NCBI GenBank assembly: GCA_963648205.1
Contig: CAVJCT010000038.1
Location: forward strand, 1-64,000
Source of the DNA: UBA1181 sp963648205
Lineage (GTDB): Bacteria > Bacteroidota > Bacteroidia > Bacteroidales > Paludibacteraceae
Length of the DNA stretch: 64,000 bases
Direction of reading: 5' to 3'
In this document: positions 18,635 through 27,770 of the stretch, piece by piece
How the letters are laid out: each line of letters starts with the position of its first letter
Position numbering within the stretch: the first letter of the stretch is position 1
Translations under genes and position numbers: made by a program
Notes under the pieces: generated by a model
What the model was told of the DNA's origin: nothing
Database searches by the model: none
Seen by the model: the letters and a program-made list of their open reading frames with translations, nothing else

Positions 18635-19132
18635 ATGGCAGCAATCGACATTGTATTAGTGGCCGTAATGATATATGCTATCGTACGGGGAGCGATGAAA
18701 GGCTTCATCGTATCGATAGCATCTATGTTCGGAGTCTTCATAAGTCTCTTTGTAGCAAAGAATTACGGAGAAGATGTAATGCATTTCATACTGTCGAAAG
18801 TAGAGTGGACGGCAGAGACGAACTACATAGTCTCGTTTGTTGTCGTTTTCTTATTGATGATGATATTGGTGCGATTTGGAGCGATTGCGGTGTCAAAATT
18901 AGCGAACATGGTGATGTTAGGCTGGCTCGACAAACTGTTGGGAGCAGTCTTCACCTGGGTGAAATATTTAGTCATCCTAAGCGCGTGTTTGTATGTGTTT
19001 GACAGAATAAACAATCACCTACACTTCGCCTCGGAAGAATATCTGCAATCATCCGCCTTGTATCAGCCAGTCAAGTCGATCGCCGAGTATTTAGTAGCAC
19101 AAGACTTTTCAGACACCAAACAACCAGAGTAG
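18635..19132 (+). CDS. CvpA family membrane protein
   Basis: A 165-residue protein with about four membrane segments and the CvpA-family start (IDIVLVAVMIYAIVRGAMKGF). In Escherichia coli CvpA is needed for colicin V production and for envelope resistance; its biochemical role is not settled. It follows infB by 15 bases and appears to be the last gene of the operon. A hairpin overlaps its stop codon. Confidence 0.85.
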   Translation: MAAIDIVLVAVMIYAIVRGAMKGFIVSIASMFGVFISLFVAKNYGEDVMHFILSKVEWTAETNYIVSFVVVFLLMMILVRFGAIAVSKLANMVMLGWLDKLLGAVFTWVKYLVILSACLYVFDRINNHLHFASEEYLQSSALYQPVKSIAEYLVAQDFSDTKQPE

Positions 19133-19156
19133 AGACACAAACAACGGTTTCTACTC
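19127..19156 (+). terminator. Hairpin at the end of the rimP-infB-cvpA operon
   Basis: GAGTAGAGAC (19127-19136) pairs with GTTTCTACTC (19147-19156), one G-U pair included. The cvpA stop codon lies inside the stem. The tail is not T-rich, so this is a weak terminator call. Confidence 0.4.
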
Positions 19157-19168
19157 TATAAGGATATT

Positions 19169-19222
19169 GTTATAATCAGCGGAAACTTCGATTTTTCGAT
19201 AGTTTCCGCTGATTTTGTTATA
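19169..19222. repeat. Left palindrome bracketing the ATPase-nuclease gene
   Basis: GTTATAATCAGCGGAAACT (19169-19187) faces AGTTTCCGCTGATT (19201-19214), with an inner TCGA/TCGA pairing. The 19-base left arm is identical to the arm of the palindrome at 20686-20704 on the other side of the gene. The gene's stop codon at 19218-19220 lies in the outer right arm, so the palindrome forms the very end of the gene. Confidence 0.85.
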
Positions 19223-20642
19223 TCTTCATATAGGGAAGGAAAAGCGAATCTAAGGTTATAACTTTCTGAAACTCATCAGAATAACCATTACTTACAACAC
19301 CATTCGCACTAACCAAAACAAGATGAACAGCCTTTTGAGTTTTAGTCCTTTCCACAAAGACAGCACGTTTAGACAAAACATCATCAATAGATTCTGATGA
19401 AACGCGAAGAGGCTCTTTCGTAAATTTCATTTCACAAATGTCAATGATGTTGTCATCGCGGTCTATTAGCATATCAATTTGACATCCAGTTATATCGTCA
19501 GAAGCCACGGAACGCCAAGAACAAACATTGCTAACGACCCCCGTTATTCCGAGAGCCTGTTTAATTTGGTTGATATGGCAGAAGCACAAATTTTCAAATG
19601 ACAGGCCACACCAGTTGTTGTAGAGAGGAGAACCCTGATTATGCGACCAGAAGCGTTCATCCTCACGCCTGTTCTCCTTTATAAAACGGAAATAGAATAA
19701 CGTATAGGCGTCAATTAGCTGATATACAGCATTATTCGATTTATAGCCATACGAAGCATATTTTCGAATAAAACCACACTGCTCTAAATCATCTAAGATT
19801 TCAGAAAGTTTTCCATTGTCCAACAATCCGTTTGCAATGATTTCATCTCGAGTCATACCGATTTTCTTTTTTCCAAGAGCAGAAATCACCTTAATATAAG
19901 GCTCTGGAGTTTTAAAGAGAGAAGAATAAAGTTCAGCATACTCGTTGTAGAGTTCGCCGTCGCGAGAGAAGAAAAGATTGTCAATATTTTGAGCCAAACT
20001 ATACTCACGGTTAAGGAAAGACCAATAATAAGGAATTCCACCCATAATCATCGCACACTCAGCAATTTGCCTACGAGTCATACCTAATTTAGCCATTTTA
20101 GCAAAACTCTCACATTCTGCCAAAGAGAAAGGTTGAATATGAATCTTCGTCGTTACTCGTCCCCTTAAACCAGCCTTATTACGAATAAGTTTATTGATGA
20201 TCCAAGAAGTCGCAGAACCACAAACAATCAAAGTAATATCTTTTCTTGCAGAAGCCCACCCGTTCCAAAAATGTTCCAAAGCAGGGATAAATCCCGAGCG
20301 AGCAGTATCCATCCAAGGCATTTCATCTATGAAGAGCACCTTTCTTTTTTCTTTTGAAACAAGAATAAAGTCCTTCAACTGATCAAATGCTTCAAGCCAT
20401 GATTTCGCACATTTTGTATCATATCCACTATATTTAAGAGAAGATTGCCAAGCCAAAAGCTGTCCTTTCAACCCACTCTTTGCCAAACCAGCATGTTGAA
20501 AGGTGAATTTGTAGTTGAATGTTTCTCTCACAAAGAAAGTCTTTCCGACACGTCGTCTGCCATACACAGTAACGAATTGCGAATATTCAGAACTGTTGGC
20601 ATTCAATAACTTCTGCTTCTCTTCAATGCGACCAATCATCAT
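19218..20642 (-). CDS. Archaeal-type AAA ATPase with C-terminal PD-(D/E)XK nuclease-like domain
   Basis: A 474-residue ATP-binding protein of the kind often found singly in Bacteroidales genomes. The N-terminal ATPase has a P-loop (GRRRVGKT, residues 28-35) and Walker B with a DE pair (VLFIDE, 102-107). A winged-helix-like middle part follows, with LDDLEQCGFIRKY. The C-terminal part contains D390 and E404-x-K406 spaced as in PD-(D/E)XK nucleases (QIDMLID, CEMKF). The DUF234 group is the closest architecture I know. Its substrate and role are unknown. The gene is alone between cvpA and addB and is bracketed by palindromes with identical arms, suggesting a mobile or transferable cassette or self-targeted regulation. 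Confidence 0.8.
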   Translation of the reverse strand: MMIGRIEEKQKLLNANSSEYSQFVTVYGRRRVGKTFFVRETFNYKFTFQHAGLAKSGLKGQLLAWQSSLKYSGYDTKCAKSWLEAFDQLKDFILVSKEKRKVLFIDEMPWMDTARSGFIPALEHFWNGWASARKDITLIVCGSATSWIINKLIRNKAGLRGRVTTKIHIQPFSLAECESFAKMAKLGMTRRQIAECAMIMGGIPYYWSFLNREYSLAQNIDNLFFSRDGELYNEYAELYSSLFKTPEPYIKVISALGKKKIGMTRDEIIANGLLDNGKLSEILDDLEQCGFIRKYASYGYKSNNAVYQLIDAYTLFYFRFIKENRREDERFWSHNQGSPLYNNWCGLSFENLCFCHINQIKQALGITGVVSNVCSWRSVASDDITGCQIDMLIDRDDNIIDICEMKFTKEPLRVSSESIDDVLSKRAVFVERTKTQKAVHLVLVSANGVVSNGYSDEFQKVITLDSLFLPYMKI

Positions 20643-20665
20643 AGGCTTTAAAGTTTTGTTGAGTA

Positions 20666-20673
20666 CAAAAATA
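20666..20673 (-). promoter_or_regulatory. -7 box of the ATPase-nuclease gene
   Basis: Minus-strand TATTTTTG (20673-20666) matches TAnnTTTG about 24 bases before the ATG. The place for a -33 element falls inside the right palindrome (20685-20737), so a protein binding there could control transcription. Confidence 0.5.
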
Positions 20674-20684
20674 GGAAAACAGTG

Positions 20685-20737
20685 CGTTATAATCAGCGGA
20701 AACTATCAAATTTTTGAAGTTTCCGCTGATTATAACG
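20685..20737. repeat. Right palindrome bracketing the ATPase-nuclease gene
   Basis: CGTTATAATCAGCGGAAACT (20685-20704) and AGTTTCCGCTGATTATAACG (20718-20737) are perfect 20-base reverse complements around a 13-base centre. It is the second copy of the palindrome at 19169-19222 and sits just upstream of the gene's -7 box. Confidence 0.9.
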
Positions 20738-20855
20738 TATTTTAAACACCAGCATAGACTTCTTCTGCCACGTTTTCTGCGCACTTTAATTTTTGCATTA
20801 TCAGAAAAAGTATTAACTTTCGTGGGTTATTTTATTTTTACTTAAAACACTATCT

Positions 20856-23800
20856 ATGGTAGGAGAATCCTTTTTTAAATCAGTAGCAGATGATTTAGTT
20901 AAGAAAGCCCAAAGCAAGGGCTTGTCTTTGTCTGACTATGTTGTTGTTTTTCCTAACAACAGAGCGCAACTCTTCTTTAACAAATACCTTTTGGAAGCGT
21001 ATGGCAAACCCACCTTTTCGCCTTCCTACGAGACGATTTCCACCCTTTTTCGCTCGTTAAGTTCTTACCGCATTGCCGACCCTATCAAGTTGGTTTGCGA
21101 ACTCTATGAAGTCTATATTGAGGTTCTAAAAGAAAACCCCGATCCCGATTTTCATGAGGAAGAGGAGACGCTCGACAACTTCTATAATTGGGGATTGGTG
21201 TTGCTAAGCGACTTTGATGATGTCGACAGCAATATGGTCAATGCAGAAGACCTCTTCAAGAACATACAAGACACCATACCTTTCGAAGGCAGATACGACC
21301 ATCTGAGCGAGGAGCAGAAAGACATTTTAAAGCGATTCTTCAGCGTTTTTCAAAAAGGCGAAGAGACGGAACTGAAGAAAAAATTCTTACGCTTATGGTC
21401 CGTTTTAGGCGAGGTTTACAATCGTTTCAAGAAGAAGTTGGAAGACGATGGAGAAATGAGCGAGGGCATGCTGAAACGCCATGTGATTGAATCATTAGAC
21501 AACGGCAAAGTCGCGTTGCCCGATAAGCAATATGTCGTTGTCGGATTCAACGTGTTGCTTGAGAGCGAACGTCGCCTTTTCAAAAAAATGTCAGATGCGA
21601 AAAAGGCAATATTCTATTGGGATTGCGACGAGTTCTACATGAACAATACCATGCAAGAAGCAGGGTTGTTTATGCGCAAAAACATTGACTATTTCAAGAA
21701 TGAACTGACTACCAATGATCTGCTAAAAGAGAAGAAGAAAGTGACCATAATCGAGTCGCCTACCGAAAACGCGCAAGCAAGATACGTGGGCGATTTTTTG
21801 AGTAATCCAGAAGTAAAAAGAGAAGACACTGTCGTCGTTTTGTGTAACGAATCGTTACTTCTACCCGTACTCCACTCTATTCCTTCACAAGAAGGCGAAG
21901 AAGCACACGTCAATGTCACAATGGGATTGAATATTCTGCAGACCCCTATCTTCGGCTTAGTTCAAATTCTTTTGAAATATCAAGAGAAATTAGAGTTGTT
22001 GAAAAAAAACAGCAATGACGGGGAAATCCACTCTATTCTTAGCACGACAATTCTTCCGTTGCTACGCAATGAGTATCTGCGAAAAGCGTTCCCTTCATTG
22101 AAGGACGAAGATAAAAAAATCAGAAAGGACAACTGGCGTTTCTTTAAATATTCTGACTTATGCAATAACACAGAATTCGGCAGCTTATTTCAGAAATGCG
22201 AAGATGCAAAAAGTGTGATTGTATGGACACAAGAGATTATTGGGAAAGTTGGTCAGGATTTCGCTAAAAAAGACGAGCAAAACGGAGGGGAAAAATCCGC
22301 TGACCCAGATTCAAAATCCGAAGACAAAGAAGCCTTATACAACGAGCTGTACAAAGAGACGCTATATCGAATCCATGCGTGCTTGACAAGGCTCTCGACA
22401 TTGATTGACGAGGGATATCTGAAGGACGTACAGTTGACGATGATGTTGCAATTAGTCGAGAAGGTTCTAAGTTCGTTGGCAGTACCATTCACAGGTGCCG
22501 AGGCAGAAGGTTTGCAGGTGATGGGATTCTTGGAGACCAGAAATTTGGACTTTTCAAATGTTATCTTGCTGTCAGCCAATGAAGGAGTTTTGCCAAAATC
22601 GGGCAACGAAAGTTCATTCATCCCCTATTCACTGCGTGTGGGCTACGGAATGACAACGATAGAGCATAAAAACTCGCTCTACGCCTATTATTTCTACCGT
22701 CTGTTGCAACGAGCAGAGAATGTAACTGTTATGTACAACGGATCGACAGATGGAGGCTCTAAAGGGCAAATGAGCCGTTTCTTGCTACAGTTGTTGGTGG
22801 AGACGAAGTACGACTTCACCCGTAAACTTATCAACTCTGCTGCGCCATCGAAGGCTGATTATTCTTTAGAGGTCGAAAAGACGCCAGAGATGGTGAACAA
22901 GATCAAAGACATGTATGAGGCCGGAAGTATCGCACGGAAAGAGAAAGACAATCCTCTAAAAGACGAAAACGGCAATCCAAAGAAGCGGACAGGATTGTCT
23001 CCTTCAGCCATGAACACCTTCCTGAACTGCTCTTTAAAATTCTACTTGAGCTACATTGCCGGCATCAAGAAGGAAGAAGAGATTACCGACACCGTCGAGG
23101 TGAACGAGTACGGAACAATATTCCACTCAACGATGCAATCTTTTTACGATAGTAGAAAGGGAAAAGTACTGAATGCAAGCGATTTTCCAGATGAAAAAAA
23201 TTTGGAAGTAGAGATAGAAGATTGGGTGAAATTAGCATTCAAGAAAGACTATTTTAAAATGAAAAATCTTGCTGATGGCATGCCAACAATGTCTGGTCCA
23301 CAACTTCTTCAATATGACAGAGCCAGACAGATGGCAAAGAAGATGGTGGAGTTAGACAAGAAATATGCGCCTTTCAAGGTGATTGCTAACGAGTTGAAGG
23401 TAACGAAAGAGATTGAAGTAAAGATGAATGAAGACGATCCGAGCGGAAAACCGATTAAATTCTTGATTGGCGGTTCAATCGACCGTATGGATGAGAAAGA
23501 AGGCATTGTGCGCATTTTCGACTATAAGACTGGAAAAGACAAATCAGGTGATGTTGCCCCATATCATGACATATCAGAGCTTTTCGAACCCGATGCTGAT
23601 ATCGACAACGACAAAGAACGTTATGGCTATGCTATGCAAGTATTGGTGTATTCCTACATTTATGGATTCGGATTGCCAAAGAAAATAAAGCCCGCCTTAG
23701 CATACGTCAACTCTGCCAAATCAAACGACGACATTTGCGTACTTAGATGGCAATCAGAAGTAAAGAAACCTAAAAAAGAATCAATCTCTTTAGAAATAAA

Positions 23801-23954
23801 CGACTCACAATACACCGTTATAGAAGAGGGCGTAAAAAGTGTGATTCGCGATATGTTGGATATGAGCAAGCCATTCAAAGCGAATAAAAAAGAGGCGATT
23901 TGTAAGTATTGCGATTTCAAGTCGTATTGTGGAGTGAAAGAGGAGAAAAAGTAG
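20856..23954 (+). CDS. AddB-like nuclease/inactivated helicase subunit
   Basis: A 1032-residue member of the PD-(D/E)XK family resembling AddB, partner of AddA in processing double-strand DNA breaks for recombination. The C-terminal nuclease has D889-Y-K891 (FDYKTGK). Four cysteines are placed to hold the AddB iron-sulphur cluster: C725 (LNCSLKFYL), then C1016, C1019 and C1025 (ICKYCDFKSYC). The N-terminal helicase-like part (VVFPNNRAQLFF) lacks a normal Walker A, as is usual in AddB of this phylum. No addA helicase gene is adjacent; the next gene is convergent. The start is the ATG shortly after an AT-rich leader. Confidence 0.82.
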   Translation: MVGESFFKSVADDLVKKAQSKGLSLSDYVVVFPNNRAQLFFNKYLLEAYGKPTFSPSYETISTLFRSLSSYRIADPIKLVCELYEVYIEVLKENPDPDFHEEEETLDNFYNWGLVLLSDFDDVDSNMVNAEDLFKNIQDTIPFEGRYDHLSEEQKDILKRFFSVFQKGEETELKKKFLRLWSVLGEVYNRFKKKLEDDGEMSEGMLKRHVIESLDNGKVALPDKQYVVVGFNVLLESERRLFKKMSDAKKAIFYWDCDEFYMNNTMQEAGLFMRKNIDYFKNELTTNDLLKEKKKVTIIESPTENAQARYVGDFLSNPEVKREDTVVVLCNESLLLPVLHSIPSQEGEEAHVNVTMGLNILQTPIFGLVQILLKYQEKLELLKKNSNDGEIHSILSTTILPLLRNEYLRKAFPSLKDEDKKIRKDNWRFFKYSDLCNNTEFGSLFQKCEDAKSVIVWTQEIIGKVGQDFAKKDEQNGGEKSADPDSKSEDKEALYNELYKETLYRIHACLTRLSTLIDEGYLKDVQLTMMLQLVEKVLSSLAVPFTGAEAEGLQVMGFLETRNLDFSNVILLSANEGVLPKSGNESSFIPYSLRVGYGMTTIEHKNSLYAYYFYRLLQRAENVTVMYNGSTDGGSKGQMSRFLLQLLVETKYDFTRKLINSAAPSKADYSLEVEKTPEMVNKIKDMYEAGSIARKEKDNPLKDENGNPKKRTGLSPSAMNTFLNCSLKFYLSYIAGIKKEEEITDTVEVNEYGTIFHSTMQSFYDSRKGKVLNASDFPDEKNLEVEIEDWVKLAFKKDYFKMKNLADGMPTMSGPQLLQYDRARQMAKKMVELDKKYAPFKVIANELKVTKEIEVKMNEDDPSGKPIKFLIGGSIDRMDEKEGIVRIFDYKTGKDKSGDVAPYHDISELFEPDADIDNDKERYGYAMQVLVYSYIYGFGLPKKIKPALAYVNSAKSNDDICVLRWQSEVKKPKKESISLEINDSQYTVIEEGVKSVIRDMLDMSKPFKANKKEAICKYCDFKSYCGVKEEKK

Positions 23955-24062
23955 GATTACTTTGATTTTGGTTTTATCAAAGGCACAAAAAAGAGTGTAC
24001 CTCCACAATGGATTTTGATTATTTTGGAAATTTGCCAAAATTATAAAAAAGTTTGACTGCTA

Positions 24063-24722
24063 TCAGAATATAAAGCATGCTATTCGTCGCATTAACGCGC
24101 CCCAGTTCAAGAGCGAAAATACTGATACACAGACGATTCCGTTCAAGAATCCTGCGATCAACTGCATCGGTGTATGTCGGTTGAGTTGCAAACGTGCTGC
24201 CGCCAACAAGCCTGCACAAATGATAGCGATACTAATCACCAACGATGAATTGACACTGGTGGAGAGACTCACCATAAAGATACTTGCGATGAGTCCACCG
24301 ATGCCTGTCAGATGGGCACTAATCTTCCACTTAATACTGACAAACGCTGTGATAAGTATGGCAATAGAAACCGCACTGAGTAGGTTGATGATGAAAAGTG
24401 GCATCGCATACCGACAGAGCATAAAAGCACACCCGAAGAAGAAAAGTGCCGTTACAAACATCGGAAAGAAACGATCTTTCTTATCCAACATCTTGGCACT
24501 GCTGATGATATTGAGCTTTGCCATCAACCAATAAGAGAAAAATGGCAATAAAACGCACAAGAGGATGACAAAATAGTACGATATAATGACATATTGCCGT
24601 GGGAAAAAGGAAAACAACGGAATCTGAAAAAGCAACGTCAACCCATATAGGGGCATGAAAAGTGGGAAAAACAGGAACGAAATCGCTCGTGCAGCGATAT
24701 TGAGTATAGTTTCTTTCATCAT
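24063..24722 (-). CDS. PAP2-like membrane protein
   Basis: A 219-residue membrane protein with about six hydrophobic segments. Weak versions of the three PAP2 phosphatase motifs can be seen: DKKDRFFP (for KxxxxxxRP), SAH (for PSGH) and ARLQLNRHTP (for SRxxxxxHxxxD). It may dephosphorylate a lipid phosphate such as undecaprenyl or phosphatidylglycerol phosphate, but the final Asp is not evident, so activity is uncertain. It starts three bases after rpoN and is surely in its operon. Confidence 0.65.
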   Translation of the reverse strand: MMKETILNIAARAISFLFFPLFMPLYGLTLLFQIPLFSFFPRQYVIISYYFVILLCVLLPFFSYWLMAKLNIISSAKMLDKKDRFFPMFVTALFFFGCAFMLCRYAMPLFIINLLSAVSIAILITAFVSIKWKISAHLTGIGGLIASIFMVSLSTSVNSSLVISIAIICAGLLAAARLQLNRHTPMQLIAGFLNGIVCVSVFSLLNWGALMRRIACFIF

Positions 24723-24725
24723 ATT

Positions 24726-26189
24726 CTATAGTTTCTTACGAAGTCGAGCCACTGGAATATCTAATTGCTCACGATATTTTGCCACTGTTCGACGGGCCAC
24801 GCTGTAGCCTTTCTCTTTTAATATTTGTGCTATCTGATCGTCGGTTATCGGATTTTGCTTATCCTCTTTCTCGACAATTTCAGAAATGATTTCTCTAATT
24901 CTTCTATAAGTAACATCTTCACCATCAGCCGTTTGTGTTCCTTCTACAAAGAAATATTTGAGAGGGAACACGCCGAAATCTGTCTGCACATATTTGCTAT
25001 TGCTGACACGCGAAATGGTCGACATATCATATCCTGTTATGCCAGCAATATCTTTTAATCCAAGCGGTTTCAGTTTCGAACTATCGCCCTCAAGGAAAAA
25101 CGCACGTTGTTTTTCTACAATAGCAGACATCGTACGGAACAAAGTCTCATGGCGTTGCTTGATCGAGTCGATAAACCATTGCGCAGAGTCAATCTTCTGC
25201 TTGACGAACATAATTGCATCTTTCTTGTCTTTGTTCGCCTTTTTGTCCTTCAGATAATCCTCAAGCATATTGGAGAACTCTGGACTAATGCGAAGCGATG
25301 GAATATTGTCGTCATTGAGCGAAACCTCCAAATTTCCATCGTGATTCTCAACGATGAAATCGGGTATCAGTTCGTTGCCAATCATCGAACTACTCTCCCA
25401 AGAATTGCCTGGTTTAGGATTCAAACGAACAATCTCGTCCATTGCATCTCGGATGTCATCTTTCGACAACCCCGTACTTTCTTCAATCTGATTGTATCTT
25501 TTTTGAAGGAAATCCTCAAAATTGTTAGAAAGGATTTTTAGCGCATGACGAATCGCGTCTGTCGGTTCTTTGCGTTGGAGTTGCAAGAGAAGACACTCTC
25601 TGATTTCGTGTGCGCCAACTCCTGGTGGGTCGAACGACTGCACGATCTGCAATGCCTTTGCAAAATCATCATCCTTCACAAACTGTCCATGCTGAAAGGC
25701 AAAATCATCCGCCAGAGACTGAAGGGTGCGACGAAGATATCCGTCATCGTCCAAATTGCCTATGATATACTCCACAAGGGGCTTCAAATCTTCTGGTATC
25801 ACCCGAAGGTTCATTTGTTCCAAGAGGAATTCCTGCAACGTAGCAGAATAAGCCATATTGAATTCAGGCGAGGTCGTTCCTCCTTCTCCTTGATCTTGAT
25901 AGGTTTTGTAGTCGGGAATGTCATCATCCGAACGATAATCATCTAATGTGATATCGTCGTCTGAACGGTATTCTTCATCGCCTTGATCATCGTCCCCCTC
26001 TTTTGGACAATCGACAGAATCCTCGTTAAGGCCATCGTAGACTTCGAGAGCCGGATTAGCCTCAACCTCCTGCTTAATCAGTTCTTCTATTTCCATCGTC
26101 GGACTTTCCACCATCTTAATGGCTTGAATCTGTTGCGGAGATAGTCGCTGAAGGAGTTTCTGTCGAAATACTAATTGTGATTTGCTCAT
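24726..26189 (-). CDS. rpoN: RNA polymerase sigma-54 factor
   Basis: Alternative sigma factor that recognises -24/-12 promoters and needs an AAA+ activator. The 487-residue protein has the glutamine/leucine-rich region I at the N-terminus (LVFRQKLLQRLSPQQIQAIKM), an acidic region II at about 50-110, the core-binding domain, and the RpoN box ARRTVAKYRE at 465-474. Its length and domain order are normal. No bacterial enhancer-binding protein gene is in the window. Confidence 0.96.
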   Translation of the reverse strand: MSKSQLVFRQKLLQRLSPQQIQAIKMVESPTMEIEELIKQEVEANPALEVYDGLNEDSVDCPKEGDDDQGDEEYRSDDDITLDDYRSDDDIPDYKTYQDQGEGGTTSPEFNMAYSATLQEFLLEQMNLRVIPEDLKPLVEYIIGNLDDDGYLRRTLQSLADDFAFQHGQFVKDDDFAKALQIVQSFDPPGVGAHEIRECLLLQLQRKEPTDAIRHALKILSNNFEDFLQKRYNQIEESTGLSKDDIRDAMDEIVRLNPKPGNSWESSSMIGNELIPDFIVENHDGNLEVSLNDDNIPSLRISPEFSNMLEDYLKDKKANKDKKDAIMFVKQKIDSAQWFIDSIKQRHETLFRTMSAIVEKQRAFFLEGDSSKLKPLGLKDIAGITGYDMSTISRVSNSKYVQTDFGVFPLKYFFVEGTQTADGEDVTYRRIREIISEIVEKEDKQNPITDDQIAQILKEKGYSVARRTVAKYREQLDIPVARLRKKL

Positions 26190-26238
26190 AGACCGTTTGT
26201 TTCTGTTTTTTTTACAAAGTAAAGGCAGCGTCGATATT

Positions 26239-26541
26239 TTAGATTTCGAAATCCATGCAGACTCTCAACTTTGTATTTGGCTTGACAGCGGTATTGGCTA
26301 CTGCAACATGCTCAGGATGAACAGCATAGCCCTTCAACGCCTCGAAATCAGTCAAAGTAGAGTCTAACATCACATCGGCATTGGAGGTTTCCAAACCATT
26401 AATGTTTACTTTGATTTCGACAAGTCCTGGCACACGACCTGCCAATCCTTCAAGTCCTTTTTTGATGGCAACTTTTGCTGCTTCTTTCTGCTCGGCAGTA
26501 AGTTCGTCTTTCAACTGCCACAAAATAACGTGTTTTACCAT
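26239..26541 (-). CDS. Dabb (stress-responsive A/B barrel) family protein
   Basis: A 100-residue cytoplasmic protein that matches the Dabb fold from end to end, with the opening MVKHVILWQLKD and the closing VCMDFEI strand. Family members form dimeric alpha-beta barrels; some are enzymes, most have no known function. It lies between rpoN and a transporter gene, about 30-50 bases from each, with no functional link evident. Confidence 0.85.
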   Translation of the reverse strand: MVKHVILWQLKDELTAEQKEAAKVAIKKGLEGLAGRVPGLVEIKVNINGLETSNADVMLDSTLTDFEALKGYAVHPEHVAVANTAVKPNTKLRVCMDFEI

Positions 26542-26573
26542 ATTTCCTATTTTTCAATTGATACTATTTTCGA

Positions 26574-27758
26574 TTAACGCAATTTATGCGTCTCATAAAA
26601 TTTCTTTACGAGGAAGAAGAAGATCGCTACACCCAACATATTGACTACCCAAGCGCACCAAAACGCAGCGGTATAGTCATAATACCGAGAAACGACGCCT
26701 CCTACCAAGATTCCCAAACCGACACCGACATCCCACGACACCAAGAGGGATGAGCTGGCAGTGCCTCGTTGGTTATGTTCTGCAAGATTGATAAACATAG
26801 TCTGATAGGCTGGGAACATGTGTCCATTTCCTAAACCGACGATCAACGCCGACCCGAAATAGCAAATTTCATTCTGCCCTGCTGCGAAAGCGAGATAGCC
26901 GAAGAGCGAAATGCAGCATCCCACAGCCGCATTTTGCACCACCTTGCCATTGCGAAGGGAGCGAGACCCAACCAAACGAGACAAACCCAAACCGATGGCG
27001 AGAAGGGCAAAGAAAAAGCCTGAGCCACCTGTGATTCCCAATTTCTCTTGTCCGTAGATGGCAACGTAGGTCGACACAACACCATACGAGAACGAGAGGC
27101 AAACCAAACTGGCTGCAATTCGCCACGCAGGCAAAAGGAAAAATCTATCAAGAGAAATCGGTGCTTTGTTAACCACCAACTCCCTCTCTGGCAACTTAAC
27201 AGAGTAACTGGCAATCAGTCCGATGGCAGAGGTTGCCAACGCCAAACCGAAAATGAGGTTATAGTTCTGCGTAGCATGATAAATCTGAATCGCCACAAAC
27301 GGACTGATAGCGGTGGCAATGTTATTGCTCAAGCCATAGAACCCGATACCTTCTGCCCTTCTGGATGGATGAAGCACATCGATAGCGACTGTACTATTTG
27401 CTACGGTTGCACTACCAAAAGGCACGCCATGTAGGGTACGAATAATGGCAAAAAAGAGCAATGATCCAGGGACAAGGTAACCTGCGAAAAAGAGAAAGAA
27501 AAGGAAGAAACTCAGCACCAACACCTTCTTACGAGGCAGACTATCTACCAAATAGCCACTGAAACTTCTGGAGATAAGAGCCATCACCACATAGCCAGAA
27601 AGCACTACTCCAATAAGGTCATTGTCCGCATTAAAGGTTTCTTTGAGATATATCGGCAACAAAGGCATCAGCAACATAAAAGAGAAGAAAATCGAAAAAT
27701 TTCCGATAAACACTTTTATGTATTCACTGTTCCACAATTTCACATTTTCAGCACTCAT
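26574..27758 (-). CDS. Major facilitator superfamily transporter
   Basis: A protein of 394 residues with about twelve membrane segments, typical of drug- or sugar-efflux MFS proteins (conserved loop LVDSLPRKKVL after segment 2). The substrate is unknown. I place the start at the ATG at 27758 rather than the GTG one codon earlier. It follows the outer-membrane receptor gene by 12 bases, so the two are probably co-expressed, which could pair an outer- and an inner-membrane transport step. Confidence 0.85.
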   Translation of the reverse strand: MSAENVKLWNSEYIKVFIGNFSIFFSFMLLMPLLPIYLKETFNADNDLIGVVLSGYVVMALISRSFSGYLVDSLPRKKVLVLSFFLFFLFFAGYLVPGSLLFFAIIRTLHGVPFGSATVANSTVAIDVLHPSRRAEGIGFYGLSNNIATAISPFVAIQIYHATQNYNLIFGLALATSAIGLIASYSVKLPERELVVNKAPISLDRFFLLPAWRIAASLVCLSFSYGVVSTYVAIYGQEKLGITGGSGFFFALLAIGLGLSRLVGSRSLRNGKVVQNAAVGCCISLFGYLAFAAGQNEICYFGSALIVGLGNGHMFPAYQTMFINLAEHNQRGTASSSLLVSWDVGVGLGILVGGVVSRYYDYTAAFWCAWVVNMLGVAIFFFLVKKFYETHKLR

Positions 27759-27770
27759 CACAATCGGTTT

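Noticed and set aside
23960..23982. Hairpin CTTTGAT/ATCAAAG between addB and the PAP2-like gene
   Set aside because: It could end either convergent transcript, but neither strand has a T-run after it, so I do not call it a terminator.
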